Source: an uncultured Clostridia bacterium | GTDB lineage: Bacteria > Bacillota > Clostridia > UMGS1810 | Length of the DNA: 61,239 nucleotides | Direction: 5' to 3' | Assembly: GCA_934463165.1 (NCBI GenBank) | Contig: CAKSJG010000017.1 | Span: forward strand, 1 to 61,239 | Shown here: positions 61,239 through 61,239 of the stretch, piece by piece | How positions within the stretch are numbered: the first letter of the stretch is position 1 | Layout of the letters: the number at the start of each line of letters is the position of its first letter | Translations under genes and position numbers: made by a program | Notes under the pieces: generated by a model | What the model was told of the DNA's origin: nothing | What the model saw: the letters and a program-made list of their open reading frames with translations, nothing else | Databases searched by the model: none

Positions 61239-61239
61239 A

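Noticed and set aside
1..61239. CRISPR array
   Set aside because: No set of regularly spaced direct repeats was seen anywhere; the repeats present are inverted or dispersed.

Overview
The window looks like a chromosomal segment of a low-GC, anaerobic, spore-forming Clostridia (Bacillota). The support is: a spoVAC-spoVAD-spoVAE operon; ribosomal protein L27 with a cleavable N-terminal extension next to its protease Prp; several S-layer-homology (SLH) proteins; glycyl radical enzymes (GREs), which need anoxia; type III glutamine synthetase; and many strong sigma-A-like promoters with 17-bp spacers. I cannot place it to genus from sequence alone.

Layout. 1-15.4 kb is mostly housekeeping: the 3' end of a 5S rRNA, an Na+/alanine symporter, an SLH-anchored GH18 protein, a 2-keto-3-deoxygluconate module (kdgA-kdgK), cardiolipin synthase, a large secreted metallophosphoesterase, glnN behind a leader hairpin, spoVA genes, and a DUF4186 protein. 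15.5-18.3 kb is an island: tRNA-Leu(GAG), a 5' half-tRNA-Leu remnant, tRNA-Leu(CAG), a HepT-MntA toxin-antitoxin pair, and a large serine recombinase whose start lies about 40 bp from a truncated GRE gene. 18.3-30.5 kb is a partly decayed GRE region: one GRE pseudogene, two apparently intact GREs with different active-site motifs, one intact and one truncated activase, three AraC regulators (one only a tail), an SDR, a beta-lactamase-fold hydrolase, and fused remnants of a phosphotriesterase-like protein and an M20 peptidase. 30.5-33.3 kb holds an IS256-type transposase abutted by a frameshifted IS3-type element.

33.4-37.9 kb is a minus-strand tetR-led operon (SLH-M13 peptidase, flavodoxin-like reductase, YoaP-like GNAT) with a clear palindromic operator. 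37.9-41.1 kb is rplU-prp-rpmA-obgE, interrupted by short dispersed repeats. 41.1-45.1 kb has a lipoprotein, a GDPD phosphodiesterase and a GH78 rhamnosidase.

45.1-61.1 kb is the most coherent accessory system: five consecutive large exported proteins (a PL8-like lyase, two proteins sharing a near-duplicate domain, an SLH/beta-repeat protein and a heparinase II/III-like lyase with CuAO-N and F5/8C domains), bracketed by two AraC regulators. It reads as a cell-surface machine for a uronate-containing polysaccharide. The KDG kinase and aldolase at 4-5.6 kb could process the unsaturated uronates such lyases release, but that link is inference. No transporter or intracellular glycuronyl hydrolase is seen beside the cluster.
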